Positions 10,652 through 22,341 of a stretch of 64,000 nucleotides of DNA are shown one piece after another. A program made the position numbers and the translations under genes. The notes under the pieces are model-generated. The model had not been told where the DNA came from, ran no database searches, and saw only the letters and a program-made list of their open reading frames with translations. Origin of the DNA: Klebsiella sp. BIGb0407 (GTDB lineage Bacteria > Pseudomonadota > Gammaproteobacteria > Enterobacterales > Enterobacteriaceae); NCBI RefSeq assembly GCF_024807845.1, contig NZ_JANUEQ010000001.1, positions 986,900 to 1,050,899 of the forward strand, read 5' to 3'. The first letter of the stretch is position 1. Every line of letters begins with the position of its first letter.

Positions 10652-11263
10652 TCACATCGCCGCACGGAGCGCGTCGCGGATCAGCGTTTCGCAATCAGTG
10701 CCATTACGTGCAACTTTGCTTATCATACGGCTGGCTTCCTGTGGCTTATAGCCTAAGGAGACCAGGGCGGCAACGGCTTCAGCTTCGCTGTCATCAGTAA
10801 TACCGCTCTCTGGCGCAGTCAGTACCAGTTCACTGGCCGGAGTAAACAGGTCACCATGCATACCTTTAAAGCGGTCTTTCATTTCCACCACCAGACGTTC
10901 GGCAGTCTTTTTACCGACACCTGGCAGTTTTATCAGCGAAACAGAGTCTTCACGCTCTACAGCACTAACAAATTGCTGGGCTGACATACCTGAAAGAATT
11001 GCCAGCGCCAGCTTCGGGCCGACACCGTTGACTTTAATCAGCTCACGAAACAGGGTTCGTTCTTGCTTGTTATTGAAGCCAAACAATAAATGAGCATCTT
11101 CACGTACCACAAAGTGGGTAAAGACTAGCGCTTCGGTGCCAAGTTCGGGGAGTTCATAGAAGCAGGTCATTGGCATATAAATTTCATAGCCCACACCACC
11201 AACTTCGAGTAATACCAGCGGGGGCTGTTTTTCCAGAACGAGGCCTCTGAGTCTACCTATCAC
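10652..11263 (-). CDS. ruvA: Holliday junction binding protein RuvA
   Basis: Tetrameric DNA-binding scaffold that clamps the four-way junction and loads RuvB. The 203-residue protein has the N-terminal OB fold ([15 protein letters not shown]), two helix-hairpin-helix motifs ([12 protein letters not shown] and [12 protein letters not shown]) and a C-terminal RuvB-contact domain ([16 protein letters not shown]). It is transcribed with ruvB. The start codon lies 66 bp downstream of a LexA operator, so induction by DNA damage is expected. Confidence 0.97.
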   Translation of the reverse strand: MIGRLRGLVLEKQPPLVLLEVGGVGYEIYMPMTCFYELPELGTEALVFTHFVVREDAHLLFGFNNKQERTLFRELIKVNGVGPKLALAILSGMSAQQFVSAVEREDSVSLIKLPGVGKKTAERLVVEMKDRFKGMHGDLFTPASELVLTAPESGITDDSEAEAVAALVSLGYKPQEASRMISKVARNGTDCETLIRDALRAAM

Positions 11264-11320
11264 ATTATGCTCCTGCGAATTGCCAGTTTAAGGATATTTA
11301 TCCATCATACTGTATGATAT

Positions 11321-11352
11321 AAAAAAGGCTGGATGAATATCCAGCCTTTTTT
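11321..11352 (-). terminator. Terminator of the yebC-ruvC transcript
   Basis: A perfect 14-bp inverted repeat (11321-11334 and 11339-11352), AAAAAAGGCTGGAT with loop GAAT, ends in six Ts on either strand. It overlaps the ruvC stop codon by two bases. Confidence 0.85.
11329..11344. promoter_or_regulatory. LexA (SOS) box upstream of ruvA
   Basis: CTGGATGAATATCCAG fits CTG-N10-CAG and closely resembles the E. coli ruvA box CTGGATATCTATCCAG. It lies inside the ruvC terminator hairpin, so the same palindrome can act as an operator in DNA and as a terminator in RNA. Confidence 0.85.
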
Positions 11353-11872
11353 ATTTTAATCGTCCCCGCGCCAAATTCAGTCGAGATGGACTCATTTGCG
11401 CAGCATTCTGCGTCACATGACAGTGTGTAATCGCGATAGCAAGCGCATCTGCGGCATCTGCCTGCGGATTAGCTGGGAGTTTTAGCAGCATACGCACCAT
11501 ATGTTGCACCTGGCTTTTTTCCGCACTACCGGTGCCGACCACGGTCTGTTTTACCTGACGGGCGGCATATTCAAACACCGGTAAATCCGCATTGACCGCA
11601 GCAACAATAGCCACCCCACGCGCCTGTCCCAGTTTCAGCGCTGAGTCCGCATTTTTGGCCATAAACACTTGTTCAATGGCAAAATAATCCGGTTGAAACT
11701 GCGTGATTATTTCACTCACCCCGGCGTAGATAATCTTTAAACGCGAAGGTAAGTCGGTGACTTGTGTGCGAATACAACCGCTGCCCAGATAGCTCAGTTG
11801 TCGCCCGGTCTGACGAATAACGCCATAACCGGTGATACGTGAACCCGGATCGATACCGATAATAATCGCCAT
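11351..11872 (-). CDS. ruvC: Crossover junction endodeoxyribonuclease RuvC
   Basis: Resolves Holliday junctions by paired nicks after RuvAB branch migration. The start chosen is the ATG giving [12 protein letters not shown], matching the E. coli N terminus; a GTG one codon upstream is less likely. The RNase H-like fold shows catalytic acids at D7 ([12 protein letters not shown]), E66 (YFAIEQVF), and the D-A-x-D-A pair [12 protein letters not shown]. The total is 173 residues, the normal length. It is separated from ruvA by a terminator and the LexA box, so unlike ruvAB it is probably expressed with yebC. Confidence 0.96.
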   Translation of the reverse strand: MAIIIGIDPGSRITGYGVIRQTGRQLSYLGSGCIRTQVTDLPSRLKIIYAGVSEIITQFQPDYFAIEQVFMAKNADSALKLGQARGVAIVAAVNADLPVFEYAARQVKQTVVGTGSAEKSQVQHMVRMLLKLPANPQADAADALAIAITHCHVTQNAAQMSPSRLNLARGRLK

Positions 11873-11915
11873 CACTCATCACCTTCAAGCGGGCATCTTG
11901 CCCAGGCAGGCCCCA

Positions 11916-12656
11916 TTAAAGGGTTGCCGCCACCTCGTCAGAAATTTCACCGTTATGGTAAACTTCCTGAACGTCATCACAGTCTTCCAGCATATCGATT
12001 AGACGCAACAGTTTCGGCGCGTTGTCAGCATCGAGATCGGCTTTAGTTGATGGGATCATAGAAACTTCGGCGTTATCCGCTTTCAGACCCGCAGCTTCCA
12101 GCGCATCTTTCACGGCACCCATGTCTTCCCAAGCGGTATAAACATCAATCGCGCCATCATCAAAGGTCACAACATCTTCAGCACCGGCTTCGAGAGCGGC
12201 TTCCATAATCTGATCTTCATCGCCAGCATCAAAGGAAATAATTCCCTTTTTGCTGAACAGATAGGCAACTGAACCATCAGTACCAAGATTACCACCACAT
12301 TTGTTGAAGGCGTGACGGACTTCAGCAACGGTACGGTTACGGTTATCGCTCAGACACTCAACCATGACCGCAGAACCACCCGGGCCATATCCTTCATAGA
12401 TGATGGTTTCCATGTTGGTATCATCATCACCGCCGACACCACGCGCGATGGCACGGTTAAGGGTGTCACGTGTCATATTATTAGACAACGCTTTATCTAC
12501 GGCCGCGCGCAGACGCGGGTTAGAACCTGCGTCACCGCCACCCAGACGTGCCGCTGTTACCAGCTCACGAATGATTTTGGTGAAAATTTTACCGCGCTTG
12601 GAATCTTGCGCAGCTTTACGGTGCTTTGTGTTGGCCCACTTACTATGACCTGCCAT
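11916..12656 (-). CDS. yebC: YebC/TACO1-family protein
   Basis: Conserved cytosolic protein. In bacteria the family has been described both as DNA-binding transcription regulators and, more recently, as translation factors that relieve ribosome stalling at proline runs. The 246 residues start at MAGHSKWAN, the invariant N terminus; an in-frame ATG four codons upstream is rejected. Other signatures are [34 protein letters not shown] and the acidic end [10 protein letters not shown]. Placement directly before ruvC is the usual enterobacterial order and suggests co-transcription. Confidence 0.95.
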   Translation of the reverse strand: MAGHSKWANTKHRKAAQDSKRGKIFTKIIRELVTAARLGGGDAGSNPRLRAAVDKALSNNMTRDTLNRAIARGVGGDDDTNMETIIYEGYGPGGSAVMVECLSDNRNRTVAEVRHAFNKCGGNLGTDGSVAYLFSKKGIISFDAGDEDQIMEAALEAGAEDVVTFDDGAIDVYTAWEDMGAVKDALEAAGLKADNAEVSMIPSTKADLDADNAPKLLRLIDMLEDCDDVQEVYHNGEISDEVAATL

Positions 12657-12679
12657 AAAAATCTCCAAAAACGCCTGTA

Positions 12680-13123
12680 TCAGGCGGCATCAATTATAAA
12701 TTCTTCTATCGCCATCCGGTTGCTCCATGACTTTGTCATTTGAGCAGCCTCGGGTGCTGGCACCCATTTCCAGGCCAGATGTTCGCTAATGATAATCGAG
12801 CGCTCATGGGGAAGTGCCAGCGCAAACCACGATTCTGTGTTGCGTGTCACACCCGGCGCGTAGCGATGACGTAAATGCGTAAAAATTTCAAATTCCACGC
12901 TGCGCTCGCAATCAACCAAAGGCAGCCGCTCTTCGACAACATCGATAGCGACCTCCTCTTTTACCTCACGCTGAGCGGCAAACAGCGCGTCTTCACCCTC
13001 TTCAATACTGCCGGTAACCGACTGCCAGAATTCAGGATCGTCGCGCCGCTGTAGCATCAGCACCCGTTTCGTGTCTTGCGCAAAAATAACCACCAGAATA
13101 GAAACGGGACGCTTATAACTCAT
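12680..13123 (-). CDS. nudB: Dihydroneopterin triphosphate diphosphatase NudB
   Basis: Nudix hydrolase removing pyrophosphate from dihydroneopterin triphosphate in folate synthesis. The 147 residues include the Nudix box, here [20 protein letters not shown] (about 37-56), where the G-x5-E-x7-R-E-x2-E-E framework is kept, and the NudB-specific [16 protein letters not shown]. The ATG overlaps the aspS stop codon (TAATG), so translation is coupled to aspS. Compared with E. coli it lacks about three residues at the N terminus. Confidence 0.95.
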   Translation of the reverse strand: MSYKRPVSILVVIFAQDTKRVLMLQRRDDPEFWQSVTGSIEEGEDALFAAQREVKEEVAIDVVEERLPLVDCERSVEFEIFTHLRHRYAPGVTRNTESWFALALPHERSIIISEHLAWKWVPAPEAAQMTKSWSNRMAIEEFIIDAA

Positions 13124-14895
13124 TAGTTTTTCTCAGCTTTTTTTATCACTTCAATACCCAGTTCAGCCAGTGAAACTGTGTTAGCAAAACTCGGTGCTTC
13201 AGTCATCAGGCAGGCTGCAGCAGTCGTTTTAGGGAACGCAATCACGTCACGGATGTTCTCGGTGCCGGTTAACAGCATGGTCAGACGATCCAGACCAAAC
13301 GCCAGACCAGCATGTGGCGGGGTACCGTATTTCAGGGCATCGAGCAGGAAGCCGAATTTCTCACGCTGTTCTTGCTCAGTGATACCGAGGATACCAAAGA
13401 CCGTCTGCTGCATCAGTTCATGGTGGATACGCACTGAACCGCCGCCCACTTCATAGCCGTTAATTACCATATCGTAAGCATTGGCAATCGCGGTTTCTGG
13501 TTCAGCCGCTAACTCTTCAGCCAGCATATCGCGTGGCGCGGTAAATGGATGGTGCATTGCAGTCAGTCCACCTTCGCCATTTTCTTCAAACATCGGGAAG
13601 TCGATGACCCACAGTGGTGCCCACTTGGTTTCATCTGTCAGGCTCAGGTCTTTACCAATTTTCAGACGCAGAGCACCCAATGCATCGGATACTACGCGTT
13701 TTTTGTCAGCACCGAAGAAAATCATATCGCCGTCGGCGGCGTTAGTACGCGCCAGAATGGCTTCTACGATAGTGGCGTCAAGGAATTTAGCCACCGGGCT
13801 GGTAATACCTTCCAGGCCTTTCGCGCGCTCGTTGACCTTAATATAAGCCAAACCTTTGGCACCGTAAATTTCGATAAATTTGCCGTAATCGTCAATCTGT
13901 TTACGACTCAGCTGTGCGCCACCTGGGACACGCAGCGCCGCAACGCGGCCTTTCGCGTCATTTGCCGGGCCAGAGAAGACTTTGAATTCAACGTCTTTAA
14001 GCAGGTCTGCAACGTCCACCAGCTCCATTGGGTTACGCAGGTCTGGTTTATCAGAACCATAGCGACGGTCCGCTTCGGCAAACGTCATGACCGGGAAATC
14101 ACCGAGATCGACGTTTTTGATATCCAGCCACAGATGACGAACCAGTTTTTCCATAATTTCACGCACCTGAGGTGCGGTCATAAAGGAGGTTTCAACATCT
14201 ATCTGGGTAAATTCAGGCTGACGGTCAGCACGCAAGTCTTCATCACGGAAGCATTTTACGATTTGATAGTAGCGGTCAAAACCAGACATCATCAGCAGCT
14301 GTTTAAACAGCTGTGGAGACTGTGGCAGCGCGTAGAATTTACCTTTATGTACGCGGCTCGGAACCAGATAGTCACGCGCACCTTCCGGCGTGGCTTTGGT
14401 CAGCATCGGGGTTTCAATATCAAGGAAACCGTGGTCATCCATAAAACTGCGCACTTTGCTGGTGATTTTAGCGCGAGTTTTCAGTCGATTCGCCATTTCC
14501 GGACGACGCAGGTCAAGATAGCGGTACTTCAGACGCGCTTCTTCGGTATTGACGTGGTTGGAGTCCAGCGGCAGTGGCTCTGAACGGTTGATAATAGTCA
14601 GTTCAGCCGCTAAGACTTCTACTTCACCGGTCGCCATATCTTTGTTGATGTTTTTCTCGTCACGCGCACGAACGGTGCCGGTGACCTGAATGCAGAACTC
14701 ATTTCGCAGTTCAGCAGCACGCGCGAGAGTATCCTGGCTATCCGGGTCAAAAAACACCTGCACGATGCCTTCACGATCGCGCATATCAATAAAGATAAGA
14801 CTACCCAGGTCACGGCGACGGTTAACCCATCCACAAAGTGTTACTTGTTGTCCCACATGAGTGGCATTAAGCTGCCCGCAATATACTGTACGCAT
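13123..14895 (-). CDS. aspS: Aspartate--tRNA ligase
   Basis: Class II aminoacyl-tRNA synthetase charging tRNA-Asp. With the start at the ATG for MRTVYCGQL the protein is 590 residues, exactly the E. coli length; an open frame extending 48 codons upstream lacks similarity. Domains in order are the anticodon-binding OB fold ([14 protein letters not shown]), class II motif 1 (about 170-185), motif 2 with [16 protein letters not shown], the bacterial GAD insertion (about 285-420) and motif 3 [12 protein letters not shown]. The stop shares a base with the nudB start. Confidence 0.97.
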   Translation of the reverse strand: MRTVYCGQLNATHVGQQVTLCGWVNRRRDLGSLIFIDMRDREGIVQVFFDPDSQDTLARAAELRNEFCIQVTGTVRARDEKNINKDMATGEVEVLAAELTIINRSEPLPLDSNHVNTEEARLKYRYLDLRRPEMANRLKTRAKITSKVRSFMDDHGFLDIETPMLTKATPEGARDYLVPSRVHKGKFYALPQSPQLFKQLLMMSGFDRYYQIVKCFRDEDLRADRQPEFTQIDVETSFMTAPQVREIMEKLVRHLWLDIKNVDLGDFPVMTFAEADRRYGSDKPDLRNPMELVDVADLLKDVEFKVFSGPANDAKGRVAALRVPGGAQLSRKQIDDYGKFIEIYGAKGLAYIKVNERAKGLEGITSPVAKFLDATIVEAILARTNAADGDMIFFGADKKRVVSDALGALRLKIGKDLSLTDETKWAPLWVIDFPMFEENGEGGLTAMHHPFTAPRDMLAEELAAEPETAIANAYDMVINGYEVGGGSVRIHHELMQQTVFGILGITEQEQREKFGFLLDALKYGTPPHAGLAFGLDRLTMLLTGTENIRDVIAFPKTTAAACLMTEAPSFANTVSLAELGIEVIKKAEKN

Positions 14896-15157
14896 TAGAT
14901 ATTCCTTAGTTAGCTGCGCGCGACCCGTCACCTGCGAAGCAGGTGCTTTGGTGGCAACTCTGTCAACTATCACGACTGTCTGAAAAAAGGGGGCTATTAT
15001 ACTGGAAATAATGGCGTACGATAAGCCCGAAACCGCCACGCAGAAAGAATCATCCCGGTAAGCTGATAATTCTCATAAATTTTAACAAATTTTGCCAGGA
15101 TAACTCCCCTCATCAGGGGTAGTGTCTTGTTTATTCAGAATCGAACTGGAGTAAAAG

Positions 15158-15724
15158 ATGACGATTTTTAATACAACCAACAGAGCACTGGTGGTCATTG
15201 ATTTACAGGAAGGCATTTTACCTTTTGCTGGCGGCCCGAGATCTGCCAGTCAGGTGGTTGATAACGCTGCTGCTCTGGCGAAAAAATGTCGTGAAACCGG
15301 TGCGCCGGTTTTTCTGGTGCGCGTAGGCTGGTCGCCTGATTTTGCCGAAGCCCTGAAACAGCCGGTTGATGCACCTAATCCCGCTCATGCCCTGCCGGAG
15401 AACTGGTGGGTGCCTCCTGCTGATCTTGGGCAGGAAGCCACTGATATTGTGGTGATCAAACGTCAGTGGGGCGCCTTCTATGGTACCGACCTCGAACTTC
15501 AGTTACGTCGTCGCGGTATCGACACTATCATTCTATGTGGTATTTCGACCAATATTGGGGTTGAGTCCACCGCCCGCCACGCCTGGGAACTGGGTTTTTC
15601 ACTGGTGATTGCCGAAGATGCCTGTAGCGCCGCCAGTACCGAACAGCATCAGAGCAGTATTAATAATATTTTCCCGCGTATTGCCCGGGTGCGCAGCTGT
15701 GAGGAGATTATTGCCGCATTATGA
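15158..15724 (+). CDS. yecD: Isochorismatase-family cysteine hydrolase YecD
   Basis: Cytosolic cysteine hydrolase whose physiological substrate is not established. The 188 residues carry the family triad: Asp in VVIDLQEG (about 14), Lys in [10 protein letters not shown] (about 104) and Cys in [14 protein letters not shown] (about 129), together with the non-proline cis-peptide region. A GGAGTAAAAG ribosome site precedes the ATG. The gene overlaps yecE by ATGA and runs divergently from aspS, as in E. coli. Confidence 0.93.
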   Translation: MTIFNTTNRALVVIDLQEGILPFAGGPRSASQVVDNAAALAKKCRETGAPVFLVRVGWSPDFAEALKQPVDAPNPAHALPENWWVPPADLGQEATDIVVIKRQWGAFYGTDLELQLRRRGIDTIILCGISTNIGVESTARHAWELGFSLVIAEDACSAASTEQHQSSINNIFPRIARVRSCEEIIAAL

Positions 15725-16539
15725 TCTATGTAGGCCTTCCACAATGGCAGCATCCTAAATGGGCGCGTTCAGGGATCTCATCCCTCGCTGACTATGCCCG
15801 TTATTTTAACTGTGTGGAAGGCAATACCACGCTATATGCCCTACCCAATCAGGAGCGTGTTTTACGCTGGCGGGATATGACCAGCGATAGCTTTCGCTTT
15901 TGTTTTAAATTCCCGGCAACTATTTCGCATCAGGCCGCGCTGAGTCACTGTGATGATTTGCGCGATGCCTTTTTTACTTGCCTTGCGCCGCTGGCAAACC
16001 GCATTGGCCAGTACTGGTTACAGTTACCCGCCACCTTCTCTCCCGCTGATTTGCCGAAGTTATGGCACTTTCTTGACCATCTGCCTGAGGAGTTTACCTA
16101 TGGGGTTGAAGTGCGCCATCCGGCTTTTTTTGACAAAGGTGAAGATGAACGGGCATTAAATCGGGGCCTGCACCAACGACAGGTCAATCGAGTGATCCTG
16201 GACAGCCGCCCTGTACATCAGGCGATAGCGCGGAATGAAGCAATGCGTGAGGCGCAGCGTAAAAAACCTAAACTTCCGGTACATGCCATTATGACGGCCA
16301 GCAACCCTTTAGTTCGTTTTATTGGCAGCGACGATAAAGAACAAAGTAGCGAGTTATTTACTATCTGGTTAGATAAACTCACTGACTGGGCAGCTCAGGG
16401 CACCCCCTACCTGTTCCTTCATACCGCCGATATTGGTGAAGTCAACGCCCTGCTCCATCGCTTATGGCCCCAGTTACAGCAGCGCTTTCCCTTCCTTAAT
16501 CCGCCACCGGCTTTTGCTGAACAGGCTTCTCTTTTCTGA
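15721..16539 (+). CDS. yecE: DUF72 family protein YecE
   Basis: TIM-barrel-like DUF72 protein of unknown function. The 272 residues start with the family pattern [14 protein letters not shown] and contain [34 protein letters not shown] and the DSRPV segment. It is translationally coupled to yecD. The last 44 bp overlap the 3' end of the convergent nucleotidyltransferase gene on the other strand, which suggests that the neighbour joined here more recently than yecE. Confidence 0.93.
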   Translation: MIYVGLPQWQHPKWARSGISSLADYARYFNCVEGNTTLYALPNQERVLRWRDMTSDSFRFCFKFPATISHQAALSHCDDLRDAFFTCLAPLANRIGQYWLQLPATFSPADLPKLWHFLDHLPEEFTYGVEVRHPAFFDKGEDERALNRGLHQRQVNRVILDSRPVHQAIARNEAMREAQRKKPKLPVHAIMTASNPLVRFIGSDDKEQSSELFTIWLDKLTDWAAQGTPYLFLHTADIGEVNALLHRLWPQLQQRFPFLNPPPAFAEQASLF

Positions 16540-17983
16540 GTTCAGGCGCAAGCGTTGCACTTAAGTCTTTGACCTGTGTTTCCAGCAAACAAGTCGACTC
16601 GGAAAGTGTAAAAAATAGCTGTTCAATCAGGGAAACATTGCCTTTAAGCAGCGCTTCCTTGAGTGTCTGCTCATTCGATTCCAGATTATCAATAAAAGAG
16701 AGAATACAGGCATAAGGCGCTCTATCTGTGAAGAATGCCCTAAGCTCTGCGCGGGACGTGGGATAAATGCCGGTAAGTCGTTTTTGCAGCGGACGTAAAC
16801 CGCCATGATCAATAAGTTTCGTCATGATGGCAGCGATATAATGCGCCCGGGGTCCGTAGCTTCCTTCAATAAGATAAACCCGGGCAACCTTCCGTACGGT
16901 AAAAATATTAATGATGATTCCTGCGATATCGTCATGAATATCTGGCTTAAAGCGAAGGCACCAATCCCCACTCACCCATTTTATGCCATGAGATAATCCA
17001 TATCGACGAAACTCAGGATAGTGATTTATCTCAGCCAGGCTGTAGACCAATATCGTAAAAGGCGGGTTATCAGACTGAATATCTTTCACTGTGTCCAGAA
17101 TATCCCGGCTGACCTTATCAACAATAATAAAGCTGTCGATATCGGAGCCCGGGCGCATTTCCCCTCTGGCAGCGCTTCCATTTAAATAGAAAGAGAGGAG
17201 TGATGAGCCCATTTCACGGGCAAGTCTTTTTTTTACCCCGTTCACCACAAGTGCGATGTTTTCAGGAACGGTATCATGCACCGAACCGCTGACAAGGACA
17301 CTCGTGACCGGATGAGTCCTCTGAAGCCCTTCTGCCCTGCGACTGACAATTTCACTCAGGTGACTGACAGCATCTCTGAATGCGTCCTCAGAACAGGTCA
17401 GTTTTCCCTTATGCTGCAGCCAGTGATGTTGAATATCTATCAACCAATTTCGGTCAGAAATGTCTTGTTCACTAAACGAATGCCCATGGTCAGGGTTAAA
17501 CAGGCAATTCAGAGCGTAGCGAACAGACCAGCCAAACTGCCGGACGCCCCATATATGGGTCTTCAGATTAAGGTTTCGAATATAGTACAGGCGGCAAAGA
17601 TGATAGCAGGAAAAAATAGCTTGCCTGCTTTCCTCCAGTACATTTCTCTCCGGCATGGTTATTTGGAAATTATTCTTTTTATAAAGCCATTCAGAACACT
17701 GAAACTGCCATATAACCTGAGATGGGTAGTCCACTAACTCATGCTCGTAAATATAATTAAAAGATGACTCAGGAAACTCTCTTGATATATACCTTATTAT
17801 CCGGATATCCTCCTGCGATACCGTACCGGCAAGAATTAAGTAGTAATGGCTCTCAGTTCTTGATGAATAGTCGGGCTGTCTTAAGTAAGAGTCTGTCGCA
17901 ACAATGCCTGTTAGCCTGTTGTCCAGGTATTCAAGAGCAACGGAAACTAAGTAAGCACTTAAACAATCCTTATGCCTTAACAT
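16496..17983 (-). CDS. Nucleotidyltransferase-domain protein with internal duplication
   Basis: A 495-residue protein not recognised as a named gene. The C-terminal half carries a minimal nucleotidyltransferase motif: NGSAARGEMRPGSDIDSFI, giving G269-S270 and D281/D283, the nucleotide and metal ligands of the Pol-beta superfamily. The N-terminal half repeats the downstream part of this fold (YYLILAGTVS at 47-56 against DSFIIVDKVS at 283-292, and the following Y-P pair at the same 31-residue spacing) but has no GS or DxD, so it looks like a dead copy. A helical segment follows each half (CRLYYI near 130, ARVYLI near 367). No signal peptide or membrane segment is seen. It could modify a small molecule, tRNA or protein; the sequence does not decide. 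Confidence 0.75.
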   Translation of the reverse strand: MLRHKDCLSAYLVSVALEYLDNRLTGIVATDSYLRQPDYSSRTESHYYLILAGTVSQEDIRIIRYISREFPESSFNYIYEHELVDYPSQVIWQFQCSEWLYKKNNFQITMPERNVLEESRQAIFSCYHLCRLYYIRNLNLKTHIWGVRQFGWSVRYALNCLFNPDHGHSFSEQDISDRNWLIDIQHHWLQHKGKLTCSEDAFRDAVSHLSEIVSRRAEGLQRTHPVTSVLVSGSVHDTVPENIALVVNGVKKRLAREMGSSLLSFYLNGSAARGEMRPGSDIDSFIIVDKVSRDILDTVKDIQSDNPPFTILVYSLAEINHYPEFRRYGLSHGIKWVSGDWCLRFKPDIHDDIAGIIINIFTVRKVARVYLIEGSYGPRAHYIAAIMTKLIDHGGLRPLQKRLTGIYPTSRAELRAFFTDRAPYACILSFIDNLESNEQTLKEALLKGNVSLIEQLFFTLSESTCLLETQVKDLSATLAPELRKEKPVQQKPVAD

Positions 17984-18221
17984 ATCAATTCCCTTGATGA
18001 CTTCTGTCCAGGCTCAGTATTAGCAGTGAATACCTATCGCTACAATATCCATTTTAAAAATGACCGTTATTTGATATATCCCTTTTCTCGCTATCCTGCC
18101 AGGCTGGCACAGTAATATGCCAGCACGTCCGTTCAGATAACTTCATTATAAAAAAATGCTCCTTACTCAGTCGCACGTTCAACTTTTGGGGAGCACTTCG
18201 CATGCTGTGACTTTTTACTGA

Positions 18222-18449
18222 TTAATGAGGAAGTTCTGATATCTCTTTGACTTCCTGATTATTGATCTGCTGTTTAACCCCGTTGGCGTCGGTATAACCC
18301 AGCATGCCTGTCTCTGCTTCTTTTGGTTTTCCGTCACTGACAATGGTCCGACCGTCAGTGGTGTGAATGGCATAGCTGGTTCGGGTACAGCCGGTCAGGG
18401 CTGAGAGTGTAATTATCGCGACTACCGTTGAAAATACTAATTTTTTCAT
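18222..18449 (-). CDS. YgdI/YgdR-like small lipoprotein (copy 2)
   Basis: Small lipoprotein of 75 residues. The start is set at the ATG for MKKLVFSTVV, which follows AGGAAATTGCT; the frame is open 10 codons further upstream but that part overlaps the preceding gene's end. The signal peptide ends in a lipobox, SALTGC, with lipidated Cys near residue 21. The mature part holds the YgdI/YgdR pattern, a small SH3-like beta domain with IHTTDGRTIVSDGKP and KQQINNQEVKEISEL. It is a tandem paralogue of the neighbouring gene, 13 bp away. Confidence 0.85.
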   Translation of the reverse strand: MKKLVFSTVVAIITLSALTGCTRTSYAIHTTDGRTIVSDGKPKEAETGMLGYTDANGVKQQINNQEVKEISELPH

Positions 18450-18462
18450 AGCAATTTCCTCA

Positions 18463-18696
18463 TCAGTTATCCAGTTCACTCATATTGCTGATCTGATCCC
18501 GGTTTATCTGCTCGGTTTTTCCTGTCTGGGCGTTCTTATAGGAGACCAGTCCGGTTTCCCTGTCTATCTGTGGTTTTCCGTCGGTAACGATGGTGTGTCC
18601 ATCCGTAGTCTTAATGGATTGATTCGAAGAACAGCCAGTGACTGCGAAAGCAAAAGATGAAGCCACTAAGATAAAATACAGACTTTTCTTAGACAT
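18463..18696 (-). CDS. YgdI/YgdR-like small lipoprotein (copy 1)
   Basis: A 77-residue lipoprotein with signal peptide MSKKSLYFILVASSFAFA and lipobox VTGC. The mature domain reads IKTTDGHTIVTDGKP then TEQINRDQISNMSEL, clearly the same fold as the next gene downstream. Function is unknown; family members are outer-membrane or periplasmic lipoproteins, some linked to envelope or osmotic stress. The two copies form a tandem pair on the minus strand between the nucleotidyltransferase and yecN. Confidence 0.85.
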   Translation of the reverse strand: MSKKSLYFILVASSFAFAVTGCSSNQSIKTTDGHTIVTDGKPQIDRETGLVSYKNAQTGKTEQINRDQISNMSELDN

Positions 18697-18934
18697 TAAG
18701 TATTCCTTATGTTGGGGAAAAATTTGTATGACTCATTAAGCATAGACAGTATTAAGCCTTCCGCCTCTAAGCAATATCCTAAAAAACACATACCAGGACG
18801 ATGGTCTCGCCTCTATTCCAGCGCCAAAATTCACTGTACTTCTACAACGTAAGCTTCTCTTTTCTAAGCCCTGGCGACAGCGGAAGCGTTGCACGCTATG
18901 ATAGGAGGGCGAACGCTGTGTTTATGGGGTCTCT

Positions 18935-19330
18935 ATGATTTGCGCGCTGTATGCCGTGATTACTGCTTTAATGCTGATTAAGTTCTCGTTTGATGTTGCT
19001 CGTTTGCGTATGCAATACCGCGTCTCCTACGGGGATGGAGGTTTCAGTGAGCTTCAGAGTGCCATTCGTATTCATGCCAATGCGGTTGAATATATTCCTA
19101 TCGGCCTGCTGCTGTTACTGTTTATGGAAATGAACGGGGCTTTGGCCTGGATGGTGCATGTTTGTGGCATTTTGCTGGTGGTCGGTCGGCTGATGCACTA
19201 CTACGGTTATCACCATCGTCTACTGCGCTGGCGTCGCTCCGGTATGAGTGCAACCTGGATTTCACTGGTACTGATGGTACTGGCAAATTTATGGTACATG
19301 CCGTGGGAGTTGGTTTTCTCCGTTTATTAA
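18935..19330 (+). CDS. yecN: MAPEG family inner membrane protein YecN
   Basis: A 131-residue membrane protein of the MAPEG (glutathione S-transferase-like) superfamily, with no known substrate in bacteria. There are four hydrophobic segments (about 1-20, 52-70, 74-92, 108-128). The MAPEG signature FSELQSAIRIHANAVEYIP is intact, followed by RLMHYYGYHH. Near identity to E. coli YecN and its place just before cmoA support the name. Confidence 0.93.
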   Translation: MICALYAVITALMLIKFSFDVARLRMQYRVSYGDGGFSELQSAIRIHANAVEYIPIGLLLLLFMEMNGALAWMVHVCGILLVVGRLMHYYGYHHRLLRWRRSGMSATWISLVLMVLANLWYMPWELVFSVY

Positions 19331-19348
19331 CGCAAAATACGCCTTTAG

Positions 19349-21078
<1,730 letters not shown>

Positions 21079-21102
21079 TAGCAGAGTACTGGGGGTCAGG
21101 TT

Positions 21103-22059
21103 ATGTTAAGCCCCCAGGCTTTAAGAAAAAGGAATCACGGCCAGGTGGAAAAAGTCGAGAATCTGATCCCGATGGCGGTTTTTGCCCGCGTCGTCGAGAC
21201 CCTGAGCTTCACCGAAGCCGCCAAAAGTCTCGGCATGTCAAAGTCCTCGGTCAGCCGGGATATTGCCCTGCTGGAACAGCGGGTCGGCGGCATGCTGTTA
21301 AAACGCACTACCCGCAAAATCACGATTACGGAACTGGGGCTGAGCTACTACCAGCACTGCTTTAAAATCCTCAACGAACTCCGTTCTTCCGAACTGTTTA
21401 TCAAAGAGTACTACCAGGAGACAACGGGAACGATCGCCCTGCTAGCTCCGGTAACTTTTGGCACCCAGTATGTGGTTCCGGTTCTGAATTCATTTCTGGA
21501 AAAAAATATTCACGCGACTATCGATCTCGATCTCTCGGATAAAGAAGTCGATATTAAAGACAGCCCCTATGATCTGGTAATTAGCGTGTCGCAAGACCCT
21601 CCCTTACATGAACATACCCAGTTTTTATGTTCTATTCAGTGGGGATTATTTGCCGCACCTGGTTATCTGGAAACGCTTAAACCACTACTGACACCGAAAG
21701 ACTTACCCACCCGGGACTATATTTTATTGCGCGGCATCGCCCGTTCGATTTCACTCCCCTTCCGCAAAGATAAACAGAAAATCAGCATCAGCGTGCAAAG
21801 CCGTTTTCGCAGCAATAACAGTATTGCTTTAGTACAGATGGCGTTGTCCGGCCGGGGTATCGCCTATCTGCCAACCTATGTGGCGCGTGAAAGCGTTGCC
21901 GCCGGGAAACTGGTCAGAATTTTACCCGGCTGGGTAATGGACGAATATAAAATCTGGCTGTTATTTAAAACGAAAGACCGTGTAACATCAGGTATTAAAC
22001 GCTTTAGCGATGAATTACAGCAACGGATTGCTGCCGCCGAATCTAAAGAAAACCGCTGA
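21103..22059 (+). CDS. LysR-family transcriptional regulator
   Basis: A DNA-binding regulator of 318 residues. The N-terminal winged helix-turn-helix is clear: VFARVVETLSFTEAAKSLGMSKSSVSRDIALLEQRVG (about 28-64), here broken into its parts FTEAAKSLG and SSVSRDIALLEQ. An effector-binding domain follows. The first 24 residues before LIPMAVF are an unusual extension, so the true start could be internal, although ATG 21103 has GGGGGTCAGG upstream. It lies just after cmoB and 282 bp before a Fur-controlled receptor. Whether it controls that receptor cannot be told. Confidence 0.85.
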   Translation: MLSPQALRKRNHGQVEKVENLIPMAVFARVVETLSFTEAAKSLGMSKSSVSRDIALLEQRVGGMLLKRTTRKITITELGLSYYQHCFKILNELRSSELFIKEYYQETTGTIALLAPVTFGTQYVVPVLNSFLEKNIHATIDLDLSDKEVDIKDSPYDLVISVSQDPPLHEHTQFLCSIQWGLFAAPGYLETLKPLLTPKDLPTRDYILLRGIARSISLPFRKDKQKISISVQSRFRSNNSIALVQMALSGRGIAYLPTYVARESVAAGKLVRILPGWVMDEYKIWLLFKTKDRVTSGIKRFSDELQQRIAAAESKENR

Positions 22060-22201
22060 GTCACGCTCCCCCCTCCAGCCATAAAAACCCCTTCAATACC
22101 TCAGTGTCTCCGACGTGATGGGGCCCTGTGGTTAACTGGTTAATGATCAACCAAAATCAATCGTAATAATAAAAATTAATGAATAATTGTGAGCATTAAT
22201 A

Positions 22202-22220
22202 GAAATGATTATCATTATGT
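22202..22220. promoter_or_regulatory. Fur box upstream of the TonB-dependent receptor
   Basis: GAAATGATTATCATTATGT is close to the 19-bp Fur consensus. A second half-overlapping copy (TTATCATTT) and another TAATGATAACATT near 22236 follow. They lie about 120-140 bp before the receptor start, in an AT-rich promoter region. Confidence 0.82.
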
Positions 22221-22341
22221 TTATCATTTAGCTAATGTAATGATAACATTTCGTATGACTAGTAATGACGGTGGATGGCGGTATCAACACAATCATCCCC
22301 GCATAAAAAAAAACAAAAAATAATTATCTAACGGAGTTCAC

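Noticed and set aside
13549..14583. 344-codon open frame opposite aspS
   Set aside because: It lies entirely within aspS on the other strand, with composition (many F, Q, H) expected of an antisense shadow.
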